Positions 48,231-55,733 of a stretch of 64,000 nucleotides of DNA are shown piece after piece. The stretch is taken from NCBI GenBank assembly GCA_963803065.1, contig CAWDKW010000004.1, forward strand, positions 310,001-374,000, given 5' to 3'. Below the pieces are notes generated by a model. It saw nothing but the letters and a program-made list of their open reading frames with translations, was not told the DNA's origin and did not search any database. Each line of letters opens with the position of its first letter. The stretch's first letter is position 1. The position numbers were made by a program, and so were the translations under genes. Origin of the DNA: DASXMT01 sp963803065. GTDB lineage: Bacteria; Actinomycetota; Acidimicrobiia; Acidimicrobiales; RAAP-2.

Positions 48231-50288
48231 ATGACTGCGGAACAGCAGCTCGAGCGCTCGGTGTTGGAAGGCAAGGAGCGAGACGAGCTCCATGCCATAG
48301 CGCAGGCTCTATCTGTGAAGACCACCACCAGGACGAAAAAGGCGGACATTATCGACGGCATCCTGAAGGCCACCGGCGTGGCCGTGGATGACGGCGGGAC
48401 CACAAACGGCGGCCCGCCGGGCGGCGAGACCGCCGGTAACGGGGCCGGTAGCGGTCCCACCCTGCCCCTGGCCCCGGCCAGGACATCGAGCCGAAAGCCG
48501 AGGGGCTCGGCCAGCTCCACCGCCGCCAGCTCGGCCAGCGCCGACGCCGCACGTGAGGCCACGCCGGGCGCCGTGCTGGGCAGCGATGACGCTCCCCCGA
48601 CCGGGGACCTCAGGTCGGCCTCGGAGGACGGTTCCGGCGACGGGACATCACCGACTGATCGGAACGAGGCTCGTGGTCGGGCACAGGCTCAAACGAGCGC
48701 CGAGGCGAGGCCGGAGGCAGGCGGCCCCGTCCGGGCCGACGAGGCCGAACCGAGTGAGAACGGCAGAACGGCGCCCGGTGAGGGGCCGATCGGTGTCCGG
48801 CAGGCTGACGGTCGGTCCGACCGGGACGGCCAGGATGACCACGGCGGTAGCGGGCCTGACCAGGCCCGACGGGAGCAGGCCGATCAGGGGGACCGACCGG
48901 TCCACCAGGGTGGCCAGGGCAACCGCCAGAACAACCAGGGCAATCGCAACCAGGGCGGCCAGGCGAACCAGGGCAACCGCCAGAACAACCAGAACAGTCA
49001 GGGCGGGCAGGGCAATCGCCAGGGTGGTCCCGACTCTGAGCTCGGCAATCGCCGGAGCAACCGGCGCCGGCGGGGCCGTGACCGCCAGGGTGGCGGCGAG
49101 CGGGAGCTTCAGGGCGCCGGCGGCGGCCAGGAGCAGCAGTACCAGGGCGAGCTCATCCCCGTACGCGGCCTGCTCGACCTCCGGGACGAGGGCTACGGGT
49201 TCCTCCGCTGCGACGGCTACCTGCCGTCCAACAAGGACGTCTACGTCTCGATCAGCCAGGCCCGACGCTTCGCCCTCCGCCGGGGCGACTACATCGAGGG
49301 CGCGTGCCGACCGGCAGGCAATACCGAGAAGTTCCCTGCCTTGTTGCGCATCGACACGGTGTCCGGGCTCGACCCCGAAGGGGCCCGTGGTCGTCCTCGT
49401 TTCGAGGAACTGACCCCGCTGTTCCCGGACTCCCGCCTCCACTTGGAGATGCCCGGAGAGAAGGAGAACATGACGACGAGGATCGTCGATCTCCTCTCAC
49501 CGATCGGCAAGGGTCAGCGCGGGCTCATCGTGTCGCCGCCCAAAGCGGGCAAGACGACGGTGATGAAGCACATCGCCCACTCCATCGAGGCGAACAACCC
49601 CGATGTGCACCTGATGGTGCTGCTGGTCGACGAGCGTCCTGAAGAGGTCACCGACATGCGCCGTTCGGTGCAGGGTGAAGTGGTTGCCTCGACCTTCGAT
49701 CGACCGGCCGACGAGCACACCACCGTGGCCGAGCTGGCCATCGAGCGGGCCAAGCGCCTGGTCGAGATGGGCAAGGACGTCGTCATCATCCTCGACGGCA
49801 TCACCCGGCTGGCCCGTGCCTACAACCTGGCTGCGCCGGCGACAGGCCGGATCATGTCGGGTGGTGTCGACTCGGGGGCCCTCTACCCGCCCAAGAAGTT
49901 CTTCGGCGCAGCCCGGAACATCGAAGAGGGCGGTTCGCTCACCATCTTGGCCACCGCGCTGGTGGAGACGGGCTCCAAGATGGACGAGGTCATCTTCGAG
50001 GAGTTCAAGGGAACCGGCAACATGGAGCTCCGCCTCGATCGCCGCCTGTCCGAGCGCCGCCTGTACCCCTCCATCGACGTCAACGCCAGCTCCACCAGGC
50101 ACGAGGAGCTCCTCTTTGACCGGTCACAGCTCCAGCAGGTGTGGAAGCTGCGCCGGGTCCTGAACGCACTGGCCAACGAGGGCAGTGCCGCCGCCGGCCT
50201 GGAGCTGCTGATGGACAAGATCCGGACGACCAAGAGCAATGACGAGTTCCTGGCCGAGATCGCCAAGGGCCCGGCTGCGCCCACCTGA
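48231..50288 (+). CDS. rho: Transcription termination factor Rho with long disordered insert
   Basis: 685 residues. Rho N-terminal helix bundle (ERDELHAIAQALSVKTTTRTKKADIIDGIL), then about 250 low-complexity residues, ending in N/Q/G/R-rich repeats (NQGNRQNN type), then the RNA-binding cold-shock-like domain (GYGFLRCDGYLPSNKDVYVS) and the ATPase (SPPKAGKTTVMKHIA, VLLVDERPEEVTDM, GGVDSGALYPPKKFFGAARN). Hexameric helicase that ends transcription. ATG 48231 has GAGGAGG; an in-frame ATG at 48156 is less likely. Confidence 0.96.
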   Translation: MTAEQQLERSVLEGKERDELHAIAQALSVKTTTRTKKADIIDGILKATGVAVDDGGTTNGGPPGGETAGNGAGSGPTLPLAPARTSSRKPRGSASSTAASSASADAAREATPGAVLGSDDAPPTGDLRSASEDGSGDGTSPTDRNEARGRAQAQTSAEARPEAGGPVRADEAEPSENGRTAPGEGPIGVRQADGRSDRDGQDDHGGSGPDQARREQADQGDRPVHQGGQGNRQNNQGNRNQGGQANQGNRQNNQNSQGGQGNRQGGPDSELGNRRSNRRRRGRDRQGGGERELQGAGGGQEQQYQGELIPVRGLLDLRDEGYGFLRCDGYLPSNKDVYVSISQARRFALRRGDYIEGACRPAGNTEKFPALLRIDTVSGLDPEGARGRPRFEELTPLFPDSRLHLEMPGEKENMTTRIVDLLSPIGKGQRGLIVSPPKAGKTTVMKHIAHSIEANNPDVHLMVLLVDERPEEVTDMRRSVQGEVVASTFDRPADEHTTVAELAIERAKRLVEMGKDVVIILDGITRLARAYNLAAPATGRIMSGGVDSGALYPPKKFFGAARNIEEGGSLTILATALVETGSKMDEVIFEEFKGTGNMELRLDRRLSERRLYPSIDVNASSTRHEELLFDRSQLQQVWKLRRVLNALANEGSAAAGLELLMDKIRTTKSNDEFLAEIAKGPAAPT

Positions 50289-50315
50289 GCCGATCGGCCA
50301 GCGCCGTCGTTCCGG

Positions 50316-50321
50316 TACACT
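50316..50321 (+). promoter_or_regulatory. -10 element upstream of rpmE
   Basis: TACACT in the 86-base gap after rho, 53 bases before the rpmE ATG. It suggests rpmE is transcribed separately from rho. No clear -35. Confidence 0.4.
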
Positions 50322-50374
50322 TGCGGCGCCTCGAGACGGTCGGGAGCACGTTCGCCGTCACCACAGGAGAGATC

Positions 50375-50593
50375 ATGAAGACTGACATTCACCCCAAGTA
50401 CGTCGAAGCCAAAGTCCACTGCTCGTGCGGCAACACCTTCACCACTCGCTCGACGAAGGACGACATCCATCTCGAGCTGTGCAACGAGTGCCACCCCTTC
50501 TTCACCGGCAAGCAGAAGCTGGTGGACTCCGGCGGCCGCGTGGAGCGTTTCCAGCGTCGATACGCCAAGACCGGCGCTCGCAAGAAGTCCTGA
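50375..50593 (+). CDS. rpmE: Ribosomal protein L31 (zinc-binding form)
   Basis: 72 residues starting MKTDIHPKYVEAKVHCSCGNTF; zinc cysteines in CSC and CNECHPFFTGKQK make this the C+ form, usually expressed when zinc is sufficient. AGGAGAG precedes the ATG. Order rho-rpmE-prfA is conserved in actinobacteria. Confidence 0.96.
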   Translation: MKTDIHPKYVEAKVHCSCGNTFTTRSTKDDIHLELCNECHPFFTGKQKLVDSGGRVERFQRRYAKTGARKKS

Positions 50594-50623
50594 GCTCGTC
50601 GGCCACCGGCTCCCGATAGGACT

Positions 50624-50640
50624 GCCCCGCTCAGCGGGGC
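50624..50640 (+). terminator. Short GC hairpin between rpmE and prfA
   Basis: GCCCCGC-TCA-GCGGGGC, a perfect 7-bp stem, ends 3 bases before the prfA -10 element TACCCT. It may end the rpmE transcript. No T-tract. Confidence 0.45.
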
Positions 50641-50655
50641 CGGTACCCTGACCAC

Positions 50656-51720
50656 GTGAAGAACGACCGGCTTCCCCGTCTCGCCGACGAGTACGAGTCG
50701 GTCGTTGCTCAGCTGAACGACCCCGAGACATCGTCAGACCCGCGCCGTTTGCGCGACCTCTCCCGTCGGCACAAGGAGCTGAGCGAGGTCATCGACACCT
50801 GGCAGCAGCTGCAGGCGGCAGAGTCCGATCTGGACACGGCGCGGGAGATGGTGGCCGACTCGGTCAGCGAGGAGCGGGACCTGGCCCGCGCCGAGGTGGA
50901 CAAGGCCGAGTCGGACATCGCCCGGCTCGAGGAGTCCCTCCAGCAGTTGCTCGTCCCCAGTGACCCCAATGCCGGCCGGAACGTCATCGTCGAGATCCGG
51001 GGGGCCGAGGGGGGCGAGGAAGCCAACCTGTTCGCCAAGGACCTCTTCGACATGTACACCCGCTATGCGGCGATTCGCGGGTGGAAGGTCGAGGTGATGT
51101 CGTCGAGCCCGTCGGAGCGGGACGGCCTGAACGAGGTCACGTTCCGGGTGTCGGGGGACGATGCCTGGCAACGCCTGGAGCACGAGGGTGGGCCCCATCG
51201 GGTCCAGCGGGTCCCGGTCACCGAGTCGCAGGGCCGCATCCACACCTCGTCGGCCGCCGTGGCCGTGCTGCCCGAAGCAGAGGAGGTCGACGTAGCCATC
51301 GACCCGTCCGACCTGAAGGTCGACGTGTACCGGTCCACAGGGCCCGGGGGCCAGTCGGTGAACACCACCGATTCCGCTGTCCGCATCACCCATCTCCCCA
51401 CCGGGATCGTGGTGGCCATGCAGGACGAGAAGAGCCAGATCCAGAATCGGGCCAAGGCCATGACCGTGCTGCGCTCCCGGCTGCTCAAGGCCGAACAGGA
51501 CCGCCAGGCTGCCGAGCTGTCCGCCCAGCGCCGAAGCCAGGTCGGGGGTGGCGGTCGATCCGAGAAGATCCGGACCTACAACTACAAGGAGAACCGGGTC
51601 ACCGACCACCGCATCAAGCTCACCTTGCACAAGCTCGATCGCGTCCTGATGGGGGACCTCGACGAGCTGACCGACGCGCTCATGGCCGACAAGCGGGGCA
51701 GACAGCTCGAAGAGGATTGA
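50656..51720 (+). CDS. prfA: Peptide chain release factor 1
   Basis: 354 residues. The GGQ motif is in STGPGGQSVNTTDSAVR and the codon-reading tripeptide PVT in HRVQRVPVTESQGRIHTS, which marks RF1 (UAA/UAG). TACCCT lies 6 bases before the GTG, so the transcript is probably leaderless. The gene encoding its methyltransferase follows after 16 bases. Confidence 0.96.
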   Translation: MKNDRLPRLADEYESVVAQLNDPETSSDPRRLRDLSRRHKELSEVIDTWQQLQAAESDLDTAREMVADSVSEERDLARAEVDKAESDIARLEESLQQLLVPSDPNAGRNVIVEIRGAEGGEEANLFAKDLFDMYTRYAAIRGWKVEVMSSSPSERDGLNEVTFRVSGDDAWQRLEHEGGPHRVQRVPVTESQGRIHTSSAAVAVLPEAEEVDVAIDPSDLKVDVYRSTGPGGQSVNTTDSAVRITHLPTGIVVAMQDEKSQIQNRAKAMTVLRSRLLKAEQDRQAAELSAQRRSQVGGGGRSEKIRTYNYKENRVTDHRIKLTLHKLDRVLMGDLDELTDALMADKRGRQLEED

Positions 51721-51736
51721 CGCCGGTGGTAGGGGA

Positions 51737-52745
51737 ATGACGCCCGGGGTAGGGGCACCGACGCGCCGCCAGTTGGTGGAGGCGGTGACGGCGCGCCTCG
51801 GACCGGGACCCGAGGGACGCTGGATCGTCGAGCACGTGCTCGCCATGGAGGGTCCGCCACCCGACTGCTCGCCGTCTGTCCCCGGGCTCGACGAGCCCGT
51901 GCCAGCCGGGGTCTCCAGCCGGGTGGAATCCATGGTTTCGCGGCGGCTGACCGGCGAGCCGTTGCAGTACGTCCTCGGTCGCTGGCCCTTCCGTACCCTC
52001 GAGCTGATCGTCGACCGTCGGGTCCTCATCCCTCGACCCGAAACCGAGCAGGTGGTCGAAGTCGCGCTGGCCGAGCTCAGGAAGGCGACAACCGGACGCG
52101 GCGGCACGACCGCGCCGGGTCGACGTCCCGTGGCCGTCGACCTCGGGACCGGCTCGGGGGCCATCGCCCTGTCGCTGGCCGCTGAGGGTGGCTCCGGACC
52201 GGCCGGCCTCGATGTCTGGGCCACCGACTCGTCTCTCGGGGCCCTCGAGGTGGCACGGGCCAACTTGCAGGCGCTGCAGGTGCCGCCGGGTCACCGGGCC
52301 GACCCGGCCGGCACTGACCGGGTCCGGACTGGACCGGGTACCGCTGGACCGGACCCCAGTGGACGGGGTCCGACTGGTGCACGGGGACTGGTTCGCCGCA
52401 CTGCCGAAGGGGCTCATCGGCGCCATCGACCTGATCGTGTCGAACCCGCCCTACGTGTCGGCCGAGGAATACCCCGAACTCGATCCGGTGGTGCGCGATT
52501 GGGAGCCCGAGGACGCGCTGGTGGCGGGCGCCGCCACCGACGGGTCGGCGGGCCTGGCCGACGCGGAAGCCATCCTTGCCGGTGCCCCCGGTTGGTTGGC
52601 GGGCGGGGGAGCCCTGGTCGTGGAGCTGGCGCCCCACCAGGCCGAAGCGGCGGTATCCATGGCCCGGCGTGCCGGCCTTGCCGATGTGCGGGTGGAGCAC
52701 GATCTGGCCGGTCGTCCCCGGGCCCTGGTGGCCACCAAGCGATGA
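51737..52745 (+). CDS. prmC: PrmC release-factor glutamine methyltransferase, frameshifted as read
   Basis: The N-terminal half (VEAVTARLGPGPEGRWIVEHVL, RRLTGEPLQYVLGRWPF, VLIPRPETEQVV, SAM motif AVDLGTGSGAIALSLA) is in one frame. The C-terminal half (VRLVHGDWFAALP, the catalytic IVSNPPYVSAEEYPELDPVV, and ALVATKR) is in the next frame, one base later. The change falls in 52280-52375, a stretch of GGACCGGGT-like repeats. Both halves are well conserved, so a sequencing indel or a very recent mutation is likely. PrmC methylates the GGQ glutamine of RF1/RF2. The stop overlaps the tsaC ATG. Confidence 0.82.
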
Positions 52746-53455
52746 CCCGCATCGTCCCGGCCGACGATCCGGCCGCCCTCGAGGAGGCTGCTGAGGCGCT
52801 CGGACGTGGGGAGGTGGTGGGCGTTCCCACCGACACTGTCTACGGGTTGGCGGTGGATCCCTTCCGGCCCGACGCCGTCGCCCGCGTGTTCGCCCTCAAG
52901 GGGCGCCCCGAGTCGGCGGCCCTCCCGGTGCTGGTCGGGGGATGGGACCAGGTCGAGCTGCTCGCCGAGAAGCTTCCGGTGTCGGCGCAGTTCCTGGCCG
53001 ATCGGCATTGGCCGGGAGCTCTGACCCTGGTGGTTCCGCGTCATCGGCGTTTCACCGCCGACCTCGGCGGCCGTGAGTCGCCACCGTTCACCGTGGGCGT
53101 GCGCTGGGCTGACCACCCCGTGACCGAAGCCCTGTGCGCCATGTGCGGTCCCCTGGCCGTCACCAGCGCCAACCGGCACGGTCAGCCGCCGTGCACCGCC
53201 GCCGAGCAGGTGGCATCGGCCTTTCCTCAAGCCGCCGACGACCCTTCGTCGAGGGGAGGATCGCGGGGGCTCCGGGAGGCGGTCGTTGCCGAGGTGGGTG
53301 TCGGGATCGTCCTCGACGGGGGGAGGTGTGCGGGGATCCCATCCACGGTGGTCGAGTGCCGAGGCCCGGCGTCGCGATGCCTCCGTGATGGGGCCATCCC
53401 CTGGTCGACCCTCTACGACGGCACAAACGGTCGCACTCCGGCCACCCTCAGTTGA
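52742..53455 (+). CDS. tsaC: L-threonylcarbamoyladenylate synthase (TsaC/Sua5)
   Basis: 237 residues, YrdC fold: GRGEVVGVPTDTVYGLAVDP, FALKGRPESAALPVLV, HWPGALTLVVPR, FTVGVRWADHP, PLAVTSANRHGQP, and IPSTVVECRG. It makes the threonylcarbamoyl-AMP used for tRNA t6A. ATG overlaps the prmC stop. In Mycobacterium (sua5, as I recall) cell-wall and ATP synthase genes follow; here branched-chain amino-acid genes follow instead. Confidence 0.93.
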   Translation: MTRIVPADDPAALEEAAEALGRGEVVGVPTDTVYGLAVDPFRPDAVARVFALKGRPESAALPVLVGGWDQVELLAEKLPVSAQFLADRHWPGALTLVVPRHRRFTADLGGRESPPFTVGVRWADHPVTEALCAMCGPLAVTSANRHGQPPCTAAEQVASAFPQAADDPSSRGGSRGLREAVVAEVGVGIVLDGGRCAGIPSTVVECRGPASRCLRDGAIPWSTLYDGTNGRTPATLS

Positions 53456-53481
53456 CGAACCCGCCATCGCCGGGGGAAACT
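53452..53481 (+). promoter_or_regulatory. Promoter of the leu leader
   Basis: TTGACG (53452-53457), 18-base spacer, GAAACT (53476-53481), 8 bases before the leader ATG. The -35 is near consensus. It overlaps the tsaC stop codon. Confidence 0.5.
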
Positions 53482-53489
53482 AATCGGCC

Positions 53490-53537
53490 ATGGACCAGAC
53501 CCAGCCGAGCCCCGTCACCGTATTCATTATCGAGTAG
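53490..53537 (+). CDS. Candidate leader peptide of the leuB-ilvE-cimA operon (15 aa)
   Basis: Encodes MDQTQPSPVTVFIIE. Two valines and two isoleucines fall in its last seven residues, two of them using the GTA and ATT codons, which are rare in this GC-rich DNA. The stop codon abuts a hairpin, followed by a terminator. Stalling at these codons would be expected to favour read-through into leuB. Predicted to be leaderless. Confidence 0.5.
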   Translation: MDQTQPSPVTVFIIE

Positions 53538-53563
53538 GCACACAGCCGAGCCCGGTGTGTGCC
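53537..53563 (+). promoter_or_regulatory. First hairpin of the leu attenuator
   Basis: GGCACACA and TGTGTGCC form a perfect 8-bp stem around an 11-base loop. It starts at the last base of the leader stop codon, so a ribosome finishing the peptide would melt it. Confidence 0.55.
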
Positions 53564-53569
53564 TCCTGA

Positions 53570-53593
53570 CCGTCCACAAGGTGGGCGGTTTTT
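53570..53593 (+). terminator. Intrinsic terminator ahead of leuB
   Basis: CCGTCCAC-AAG-GTGGGCGG followed by TTTTT: an 8-bp stem with one G-T pair, 3-base loop and a run of T, the clearest Rho-independent terminator in the window. It may be the attenuator's terminator or the end of the tsaC transcript. From 53594 to 53771 I see no further gene. Confidence 0.75.
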
Positions 53594-53771
53594 CAATTTC
53601 CGGCGTACCGTGACATGCGGACCGGGCGGCGGTGAGCACCGAACGAGCCCCGGTGAGCACAGACCGGTCGACGAGGACGACGCCTGGGCCACAGGCAGGC
53701 CACAGAGGACCCAAAGACCCACCGACCACGGCGAATCCAGAACAACCAGCACAGAACAGGACAAGACAGAC

Positions 53772-54800
53772 GTGACCACGTACAAGGTAGGCCTCATCGG
53801 AGGAGACGGCATCGGGCCCGAGGTGGTCGCCGAGGCACTGAAGGTGGTGGCGGCCTCGGGGGTCGTGCTCGACACGACGACCTACGATCTCGGCGCCGAC
53901 CGGTACCTGCGGACCGGTGAGGTGCTGCCCGACGCGACGCTCGACGAGCTCCGGGGCCTCGACGCCGTGCTGCTCGGGGCGGTCGGGCCACCCGTGGGCT
54001 CCACCGACGTCCCGCCCGGCACGCTCGAGCGGGGTCTCCTCCTCCGCCTGCGCTTCGAGCTCGACCTCTACATCAACATGCGCCCGTTCATCGGAGTGCC
54101 CGGAGCGTTGGCACCGGACTGCGACTTCGTGGTCATCCGGGAGAACACCGAGGGCACCTATGCCGGCGAGGGAGGCTTCCTGCGCAAGGGGACCCCGTAC
54201 GAGGTGGCTACCCAGGGCTCGGTCAACACCCGGCACGGCGTGGACCGCTGCGCCCGGTTCGCATTCGAGCTGGCCAGCAGGCGTCCCCGGCGCCACCTCA
54301 CCCTGGTGCACAAGACGAACGTGCTGACCTTCGCCGGCGACCTCTGGCAGCGGGCCGTGAGCGAGGTGGCCTCCGAGTTCCCGGAAGTGACCTGGGACTA
54401 CAACCACGTCGACGCCACTTGCATCTACATGGTCGAGAACCCCGCTCGCTACGACGTGATCGTGACCGACAACCTGTTCGGCGACATCATCACCGACCTG
54501 GCCGGAGCGGTGGCCGGAGGCATCGGCTATGCGGCTTCGGGCAACCTCAACCCGGCCCGAACCGGGCCGTCACTCTTCGAGCCGGTGCACGGTGCCGCCC
54601 ACGACATCGCAGGGACGGGCAAAGCCAACCCCGCCGCCGCCATCAGCTCCGCCGCCCTTATGCTCGAGCAACTGGGTGAGGTCGAAGCCGCCGAGCGAGT
54701 GGCCAAGGCCGTGCGGGACTACATCGTCTCGGCCGCGTCCTCCCCCGAATCCGACCTCTCCACCGCCGCCATTGGCGACGCCATCGCAGAAAGGCTCTGA
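53772..54800 (+). CDS. leuB: 3-isopropylmalate dehydrogenase
   Basis: 342 residues, isocitrate/isopropylmalate dehydrogenase family: LIGGDGIGPEVV, RENTEGTYAGEGG, HKTNVLTFAGDLW, and NLFGDIITDLAGAVAGGIGYAASGNLNP. Third enzyme of leucine synthesis. GTG start; the long reading upstream lacks family similarity. ilvE follows after 3 bases. Probably controlled by the upstream attenuator. Confidence 0.94.
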   Translation: MTTYKVGLIGGDGIGPEVVAEALKVVAASGVVLDTTTYDLGADRYLRTGEVLPDATLDELRGLDAVLLGAVGPPVGSTDVPPGTLERGLLLRLRFELDLYINMRPFIGVPGALAPDCDFVVIRENTEGTYAGEGGFLRKGTPYEVATQGSVNTRHGVDRCARFAFELASRRPRRHLTLVHKTNVLTFAGDLWQRAVSEVASEFPEVTWDYNHVDATCIYMVENPARYDVIVTDNLFGDIITDLAGAVAGGIGYAASGNLNPARTGPSLFEPVHGAAHDIAGTGKANPAAAISSAALMLEQLGEVEAAERVAKAVRDYIVSAASSPESDLSTAAIGDAIAERL

Positions 54801-54803
54801 GCC

Positions 54804-55733
54804 GTGCCCATCGAACCGACTGACAAGATCTGGATGGACGGTGAGCTCGTCGACTGGGCCGACGCCACGGTCCACGTCCTTACCCACACCATGCACTACG
54901 GCTCCGGTGTCTTCGAGGGCATCCGGGCGTACCCCACCCCCCGGGGCGTGGCCGTCTTTCGTCTCCGCGACCACATCGAGCGCCTGTTCACCTCGGCCAA
55001 GGTCTTCCTCATCGACATCCCCTTCACCGTCGACGAGATCATCGAAGCCACCCGATCGTTGGTCCGGGTGAACCGGCTCGACGACGGGTGCTACCTCCGA
55101 CCCCTCGTGTACCTGGGTTACGGGGAGATGGGCCTCAACCCCATGCCCTGCCCGGTCAACGTCTCCATCGCCGCCTGGCCCTGGGGCACCTACCTCGGTG
55201 ACGAGGGTGTCGCCAACGGCGTGTCCGTGAAGATCAGCTCGTGGCGCCGCCATGATCCCAACGCCGTCCCCACGGCGGCCAAGGGCACGGGGATGTACGT
55301 CAACTCCTCCCTGGCCAAGGTGGAGGCGATCAAGGCCGGGTACGACGAGGCCATCCTGCTGGCCCCGGACGGCAACGTCAGCGAGTGCACAGGCGAGAAC
55401 ATCTTCGTCGTCCGCGACGGCGTGATCGCCACGCCGCCCACCTCCGACGCCGGGGCGCTGAAGGGCATCACCCAGAACTCCATCGAGACCATCGCCCGGG
55501 ACTTCGGGTACGAGGTGGTCAACGAGCAGCTCATCCGTACCGACCTCTATGCCGCGGACGAGGCGTTCCTCACCGGGACGGCCGCCGAGGTGGTCCCCAT
55601 CCGCGCCGTGGACGACCGGGACGTCGGATCGGGGAAGCCCGGACCGATCACCCGCCAGCTGCAGCAGACCTACTTCGCCACCGTGCGCGGGGAGGTGGAC
55701 CAGTACAAGGACTGGTTGGATCATGTCGAATAG
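54804..55733 (+). CDS. ilvE: Branched-chain amino acid aminotransferase
   Basis: 309 residues, fold IV PLP enzyme. HYGSGVFEGIRAY near the N-terminus, PLP lysine in YVNSSLAKVEAIKAGYDEAILL, and NVSECTGENIFVVRDG, ITQNSIETIARDFG, FLTGTAAEVVPIR. Last step of Leu, Ile and Val synthesis. GTG start 3 bases after leuB; the end overlaps the cimA ATG. Confidence 0.95.
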   Translation: MPIEPTDKIWMDGELVDWADATVHVLTHTMHYGSGVFEGIRAYPTPRGVAVFRLRDHIERLFTSAKVFLIDIPFTVDEIIEATRSLVRVNRLDDGCYLRPLVYLGYGEMGLNPMPCPVNVSIAAWPWGTYLGDEGVANGVSVKISSWRRHDPNAVPTAAKGTGMYVNSSLAKVEAIKAGYDEAILLAPDGNVSECTGENIFVVRDGVIATPPTSDAGALKGITQNSIETIARDFGYEVVNEQLIRTDLYAADEAFLTGTAAEVVPIRAVDDRDVGSGKPGPITRQLQQTYFATVRGEVDQYKDWLDHVE

